Below are positions 5,576 to 9,190 of a stretch of 9,190 nucleotides of DNA, piece after piece. The position numbers were made by a program, and so were the translations under genes. Where the stretch lies: contig CAYLOC010000137.1 of NCBI GenBank assembly GCA_964385195.1, positions 1 to 9,190 on the forward strand, written 5' to 3'. The notes under the pieces are model-generated. The model did not search any database, had not been told where the DNA came from, and saw nothing but the letters and a program-made list of their open reading frames with translations. The stretch is from CAYLOC01 sp964385195. GTDB taxonomy: Bacteria; Actinomycetota; Actinomycetes; Propionibacteriales; Nocardioidaceae. The stretch's first letter is position 1. Every line of letters starts with the position of its first letter.

Positions 5576-6618
5576 TACAACAAGCCCACCTGCTGCAGCA
5601 GCGCCACCGCCTCCTGCCCGTCGCCGAGTTTCTCGATCGACAGGTGCGGCGCGTTCAGCTTGTCGAACGGCACCAGGTCGAACGGCGAGGACACCGCCGG
5701 GTTCAACGGGTACTCTGCGCTGGCCTTCGCCAGGACTTGCTGCCCCTCCTTGCTGGTGGCGAACTTCACGAACTTCTCCGCAGCCTGCTTGTTGTCGGTG
5801 GAGTCGACGACGCCCATCGGCGACACGTTCACCAGCGAGCCCGGTCCGCCATTCTCGAAGTAGAACAGCTTCGAGGGGACCTTGTCCGCGCCCTTCTCGG
5901 CGACCTCACGGAACCAGTAGTAGTGGTTGATCAACGCCACCTCGACCTGGCCCTGGTTGACGCCGTCGAGCGCCTCGGTGTTACCGCTGTACAGTTCGGC
6001 GTTCTTCTTCAGCCCGGACAGCCACTTCAGCGCGGCCTGCTTGCCGTCCATGCGGATCACCGCGGAGATCTGTTCCTGGAACGAGCCGCTGGTGGGGACG
6101 ATGCCGATCTTGCCCTTCCACGTGGGGTCGGCGAAGTCCAGCACCGATGCGGGCATCTGGTCCGGGCTGATCTTGGTCGGGTCGTAAACGACCACGCGGG
6201 CTCGTGCGGTGACGCCGGTCCAGTCGTCATCGAGACCGCGGTACTGCTTCGGGATCGGCGCCAGCACGTCCTGGTTGAGTGTGGCCAGGCGGCCCTTCTC
6301 AGCCAGCAGCAGCATCGGCGCCGCCTCCTCGCTGTAGAAGACGTCGGCCGGGGACTTCGAACCTTCGGTGATGATCTGGTGCGCCAGCGCCGCGCTCTCC
6401 CCGGAGCGGTTGGTGACCGTGATCCCGGTCTTCTTCTCGAACGCCTGGATCAGCGGTTTCGAGGTCACCCCGTGCTGGCCGTCGTAGACCGTCAGGGTGG
6501 GGGAATCAGCGGCGTCGCTCCCGCCGCCGCACGCAGCGAGCGCACCCAGCAACAGCACGGCGGAGACGCCAACGGCGAGGCTGCGTCGTACCCGGTTCAT
6601 CGAGCGTGGTCCATTCAT
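5575..6618 (-). CDS. fbpA: Ferric-iron-binding lipoprotein of ABC importer (FbpA-like)
   Basis: Extracytoplasmic solute-binding protein that delivers Fe3+ to FbpBC. From ATG 6618 it has 347 residues. A lipoprotein signal peptide is clear: basic RVRRS (9-13), a hydrophobic core (14-29) and lipobox LAAC with the lipidated cysteine at C30. The mature part follows the FbpA/FutA pattern: TVYDGQHG (43-50, with H49 matching the iron-binding His of FbpA), SPADVFYSEE (89-98), RVVVYDPTKI (141-150), VPTSGSFQEQI (174-184), ALINHYYWF (228-236, with the Tyr pair Y233-Y234 that coordinates ferric iron) and AEYPLNP (301-307). The start is not certain. GGAGG (6625-6621) lies only 2 nt before ATG 6618, the GTG at 6621 overlaps it, and the ATG at 6600 is 20 nt away; all three keep the signal peptide. 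It is first in the operon, behind a promoter covered by an iron box. Confidence 0.95.
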   Translation of the reverse strand: MNGPRSMNRVRRSLAVGVSAVLLLGALAACGGGSDAADSPTLTVYDGQHGVTSKPLIQAFEKKTGITVTNRSGESAALAHQIITEGSKSPADVFYSEEAAPMLLLAEKGRLATLNQDVLAPIPKQYRGLDDDWTGVTARARVVVYDPTKISPDQMPASVLDFADPTWKGKIGIVPTSGSFQEQISAVIRMDGKQAALKWLSGLKKNAELYSGNTEALDGVNQGQVEVALINHYYWFREVAEKGADKVPSKLFYFENGGPGSLVNVSPMGVVDSTDNKQAAEKFVKFATSKEGQQVLAKASAEYPLNPAVSSPFDLVPFDKLNAPHLSIEKLGDGQEAVALLQQVGLL

Positions 6619-6647
6619 CACCTCCGCGAGTCATCCTCCCCGCATTT

Positions 6648-6666
6648 TTAGATTAGCCTCACCTAA
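6648..6666. promoter_or_regulatory. Iron box (DtxR/IdeR operator) upstream of fbpA
   Basis: TTAGATTAGCCTCACCTAA matches the DtxR/IdeR 19-bp palindrome TTAGGTTAGSCTAACCTAA at 17 of 19 positions. It covers the -10 element of the proposed fbpA promoter, so Fe2+-loaded regulator should block transcription when iron is sufficient. It lies 29 bp upstream of the fbpA ATG and 80 bp upstream of the oppositely directed membrane-protein gene. Confidence 0.9.
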
Positions 6667-6678
6667 TCGCGATGCGAA
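6650..6678 (-). promoter_or_regulatory. Putative fbpABC promoter
   Basis: On the minus strand, TTCGCA (6678-6673), a 17-nt spacer and TAATCT (6655-6650) form a plausible sigma-A-type promoter. The predicted transcription start is near 6643, giving a leader of about 25 nt with GGGGAGG and GGAGG stretches. The iron box overlaps the -10. Element identity is inferred from spacing and match. Confidence 0.55.
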
Positions 6679-6711
6679 GGCGGGTCCGGCCGGTACGGCG
6701 ACGGCGTCCGC

Positions 6712-6740
6712 TGAGCAGATCCCTCCCCAGTCGCTACGGT
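6712..6740 (+). promoter_or_regulatory. Weak candidate promoter for the downstream membrane protein (leaderless)
   Basis: TACGGT at 6735-6740 fits the TANNNT form of a -10 element and ends 6 nt before ATG 6747. A poor -35 (TGAGCA, 6712-6717) lies 17 nt upstream. If used, transcription would begin at or next to the ATG, consistent with the lack of any Shine-Dalgarno there. Evidence is thin. Confidence 0.3.
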
Positions 6741-6746
6741 TGGCAT

Positions 6747-9164
6747 ATGACGGCTCCGGAACGTCAGATGGCGCCGGCTCGCCGTGAGTCGTCACGGCGC
6801 CGGAGCCGCTACACCAGGCTGCGGCTGTCCATCGGCAGGCACCCCGCAGACCTGGTCCGGATCGCTGTCTCCGCGGGCATCGTCATCGCCTGTCTGGTGG
6901 TGGCCGGGCGACCGGGGGTCAACCCGGTCGAGGGCGCGATCTTCACCCAGGTCGAACGCATCCCGGCCGTCGTCACCCCTGCAGCGCATGTGCTCACCTG
7001 GTGCGGAGGCTGGCCGGGGATCGCCGCAGCGGTCGCGCTGGCGTTGTACCTGGGCCGGGTCCGGCTGAGCATCTCCCTCACCCTGGGCGGGGTCGGCTCG
7101 TGGTTCCTGGTGGCACTGCTGCACTGGCTGACCGCTGCGCGCCCGATGCCGCTGGACCTGCTGCCCGCGTTGCGGGTCCCGCCGTCGGGCGCGTTCGACT
7201 TCCCGTCGCCGCAGGTGGCGGTGGTCACTGCGATGGCCGTCACCGCGGCGCCGTACCTGACCCGCACCGTCCGGAACTCCGCGTGGGTTGTCGTGGTGCT
7301 GGTGGCCGCCGCCGACGTCTTCTTGGGTCTGAACCTGCCGCTCGGGGTGTTCGCCGGCGGCATGCTGGGGTGGGGTGTGGGCACCGTCGTCCACCTCGTG
7401 ATGGGCGCGCCCGGGCGGAAGACGTCGGAGGTCGCGTTGCAGATGGCGTTGCGGCAGGCCGGGATCGAGGGCGCCTACATCACCGAGGCGCACCGGCGGC
7501 CGTTCCTTCGGCCGCAGATCTACGACGTGTGCACCGCGGACGGGGAGCAGCTGGAGATGAAGGTGGTACGCCGGCTGCACCGGCTGGCCGGACCGTCGTA
7601 CAAGCTGCGACGGCTGCTCGCCTCGCTGGAGGTGCAGCACGAGCCGATCCTGTCCACCCCCCGACACGAGGTCGACCACGAGGCGTATGTGACCCTGCTG
7701 GCCGAGCGGGCCGGTGTCGGCACGATCCCGGTGCTGTTGGCCGGCGAGATCGAGCACGGTCCCTCGTTCCTGCTGCGCCGGCGGGTCCGGGGGCGGCTGT
7801 TGTCGGACTACCGGCCCGACGAGGTGTCCGAGCCGCTTCTGGACGAGATCTGGCGCGACATCGCGGCCCTCGGTGCCCGGCACATCGCGCACCACGAGCT
7901 CCGTGCGGACAACGTCCTCGTCGACGAGACCGGCCATCCGCGCATCACCGACTTCACGTTCAGCCGGGTCGGCGGGCCGGCTGACCAGAGCGCGCAGGAC
8001 ATCGCGGAGATGCTGGTCTCGTTGTCGTCGGTGGTGGGGGTACGCCGAGCGGTGCGGAGCGCGCACCGCAGCCTGCCGCGGGAGTCCCTGGTCCAGGCCC
8101 TCCCGCACCTGCAGTGGTTGGCCATGCACCGCCGATTGCGGAACCAGCTCACCGAGGAGCGCCTGGAGCTGTCCGACCTGCGAGAGCGACTGGCCGAGCA
8201 GACCGGGGAGCCGGTACCGCCGTTCCGTCCGCCGGTGAACCCCACCATGCTGGTGCTGCTGCTCGCCGGCGGTGCTGCCGTCTACCTGCTGCTGCCGCAG
8301 CTGTCCAGCTTCGATGAGGTGCTCGCGTCCCTGCGCGACGCGAACTGGTGGTGGCTGGGGCTCTCGGTCGTGACCGCGTTCGTCGGCATCGTGATCTCCG
8401 CGGTGACGGTGCTCGGCTCCAGCCCTACCCGGTTGCCGACCTGGCGGACGATCGCCGTGCAGGTCGCGGCTGCGTTCACCGGCCGGACCACGGCCGCCGG
8501 GATCGGCTTCTACGGCATCAACGTGGTGTTCTTGGAGAAGCTGGGGCTGCGTCGGTCACGCGCCGTCGGGGTGGTGCTGCTCAACCGTGCCGTGGTCGGC
8601 ATCGTCGGTGGGGTGCTGACAGCGGTCGGGCTGCTCGTGATCGGCCACGCCGTCCCGGTGGGTGACGTCCAGATCCCTACCAGCTGGATGGTGTGGCTGG
8701 GGGTGGGGTTGGTGGTCTGCGCCGTGGTGGCGTTCCTGGCAACGCCGTACGGACGGCGTCGGGTGTGGCTGCCGCTGCTGCACCACGGCCGGGACCTCGC
8801 GCGCGACCTGCTCCCCACGTTGCGGCACCCGGTCCGCGCCACCCAGCTGTTCGGCGGGTCGGTGTTGTTCCTGATCGTCTCCGGGCTGGGGCTGGCCGCG
8901 ACGCTGGCGGCGTTCGACCCGCAGATGCCGCTCATCGCCGTGATCGCGGTCTACATCGTGGCCCAGACCCTGGGCCAGTTGGCGCCGACGCCCGGCGGCC
9001 TCGGTGCTGTGGAGGCCGCGATGGTCGCCGGCCTCACCGCGGTGGGGATCGACCCGACCAACGCCGTCACCGCCGTACTCGCGATGCGGGTGCTGACGTT
9101 CTGGTTCCCCGCGGTTCCGGGCATCGTGGCGTTCCGGATCCTGCAGCACCACAACATCGTCTGA
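6747..9164 (+). CDS. Three-part membrane protein: PAP2-like (degenerate) + kinase-like + UPF0104 flippase-like domain
   Basis: Large inner-membrane protein of 805 residues; function unknown. A basic N-terminus (11-35) precedes a first membrane domain (about 38-220) with the PAP2 phosphatase layout but altered catalytic sites: ARP (131-133) without the upstream Lys, FPSPQ (152-156) in place of PSGH, and LGLNLPLGVFAGGMLG (193-208) in place of LGxHxxxDxxxGxxxG, so the His and Asp become N196 and G200. A cytosolic kinase-like region follows (about 235-430): putative Lys K272, E312, HHELRADN (382-389; E384 where Asp is usual, N389 present) and TDF (401-403). A charged coil-like stretch (463-486) leads to the C-terminal membrane domain (about 500-800) of the UPF0104/LPG-synthase-TM type, with FTGRTTAAGIGFYG (577-590) and LAPTPGGLGAVEA (745-757). 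The catalytic LPG-synthase GNAT part is absent. ATG 6747 is preferred; an in-frame ATG at 6672 would add an Arg-rich 25-residue stretch beside the iron box. A role in lipid or glycolipid handling is inference. Confidence 0.85.
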   Translation: MTAPERQMAPARRESSRRRSRYTRLRLSIGRHPADLVRIAVSAGIVIACLVVAGRPGVNPVEGAIFTQVERIPAVVTPAAHVLTWCGGWPGIAAAVALALYLGRVRLSISLTLGGVGSWFLVALLHWLTAARPMPLDLLPALRVPPSGAFDFPSPQVAVVTAMAVTAAPYLTRTVRNSAWVVVVLVAAADVFLGLNLPLGVFAGGMLGWGVGTVVHLVMGAPGRKTSEVALQMALRQAGIEGAYITEAHRRPFLRPQIYDVCTADGEQLEMKVVRRLHRLAGPSYKLRRLLASLEVQHEPILSTPRHEVDHEAYVTLLAERAGVGTIPVLLAGEIEHGPSFLLRRRVRGRLLSDYRPDEVSEPLLDEIWRDIAALGARHIAHHELRADNVLVDETGHPRITDFTFSRVGGPADQSAQDIAEMLVSLSSVVGVRRAVRSAHRSLPRESLVQALPHLQWLAMHRRLRNQLTEERLELSDLRERLAEQTGEPVPPFRPPVNPTMLVLLLAGGAAVYLLLPQLSSFDEVLASLRDANWWWLGLSVVTAFVGIVISAVTVLGSSPTRLPTWRTIAVQVAAAFTGRTTAAGIGFYGINVVFLEKLGLRRSRAVGVVLLNRAVVGIVGGVLTAVGLLVIGHAVPVGDVQIPTSWMVWLGVGLVVCAVVAFLATPYGRRRVWLPLLHHGRDLARDLLPTLRHPVRATQLFGGSVLFLIVSGLGLAATLAAFDPQMPLIAVIAVYIVAQTLGQLAPTPGGLGAVEAAMVAGLTAVGIDPTNAVTAVLAMRVLTFWFPAVPGIVAFRILQHHNIV

Positions 9165-9190
9165 CCTCCCCCTCTCCCCCCACAACGTTG
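9165..9190. other. Short tail after last gene, no feature seen
   Basis: Pyrimidine-rich stretch (CCTCCCCCTCTCCCCCC) directly after the stop of the membrane-protein gene. No stem-loop is visible before the window ends. Confidence 0.5.

Noticed and set aside
5590..5601. 12-bp palindrome CTGCTGCAGCAG near the end of fbpA
   Set aside because: Explained by Leu-Leu-Gln-Gln codons within fbpA; no regulatory position or second copy.
4517..5863. Rightward open frame of 448 codons opposite fbpB and fbpA
   Set aside because: Composition (Arg, Gln, His and Pro rich, no domain) is typical of the antisense of high-GC genes; fbpA/fbpB on the other strand are clear.
6672..6746. Upstream in-frame ATG for the membrane protein
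   Set aside because: It would add an Arg-rich 25-residue stretch next to the iron box, with no ribosome-binding site; ATG 6747 fits better. Kept only as an alternative.
6792..8129. Leftward open frame of 445 codons opposite the three-domain membrane protein
   Set aside because: Gln/Arg/His-rich shadow with no recognisable motif; the plus-strand frame has conserved domains along its whole length.
1..9190. Search for CRISPR arrays, tRNA genes, insertion sequences, att sites and phage-defence genes
   Set aside because: No regularly spaced repeats, tRNA-like cloverleaf, transposase or terminal repeats were seen; gene content is chromosomal stress and transport.

Overview
The window is high-GC DNA (roughly 70%, strongly GC-biased third codon positions). 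It carries a DtxR/IdeR-type iron box, a SigR/SigH-type promoter, a HAIR-like (HspR) operator and several possibly leaderless starts. Together these point to the chromosome of an actinobacterium; the genus cannot be fixed from the sequence. No insertion sequences, CRISPR arrays, tRNA or rRNA genes were seen. The genes are packed tightly, with one cut off by the left edge.

Positions 1-2273 form an arsenic-response module. A leftward arsenite S-adenosylmethionine methyltransferase gene (arsM, C-terminus outside the window) diverges from a rightward arsR repressor gene, which is followed after 4 nt by a 12-TM major-facilitator exporter. The 98-bp gap between arsM and arsR holds two copies of the same imperfect inverted repeat, CATCGA-N6-TCAATG, with centres 44 bp apart. 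One sits over each putative promoter, so ArsR probably controls both directions: methylation on one side, export on the other.

Positions 2269-2838 hold a small heat-shock protein gene (Hsp20 family). Its upstream region has a HAIR-like inverted repeat, CTTGAGC-N7-GCTCAAC, that overlaps the exporter's stop codon. Just downstream lies an exact GGAAT-N18-GTT match to the SigR/SigH promoter consensus. This resembles the dual HspR plus SigH control known for hsp20/acr2 in mycobacteria.

Positions 2853-6618 hold a leftward ferric-iron ABC transporter operon: fbpA (lipoprotein binding protein), fbpB (fused double permease) and fbpC (ATPase). Both junctions overlap (TAGTG and ATGA). A 17/19 iron box lies over the promoter upstream of fbpA, so the operon should be repressed when iron is plentiful. 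The 3' end of fbpC meets hsp20 tail to tail, and a perfect 16-bp stem between them probably terminates both transcripts. This stem encodes the last residues of FbpC.

Positions 6747-9164 encode a large membrane protein of about 805 residues. It joins a PAP2-like membrane domain that has lost its catalytic histidines, a cytosolic kinase-like domain with Glu in place of the catalytic Asp, and a C-terminal UPF0104/LPG-synthase-TM (flippase-like) domain. Its function is unknown. It is the least understood protein in the window and the best candidate for new biology.
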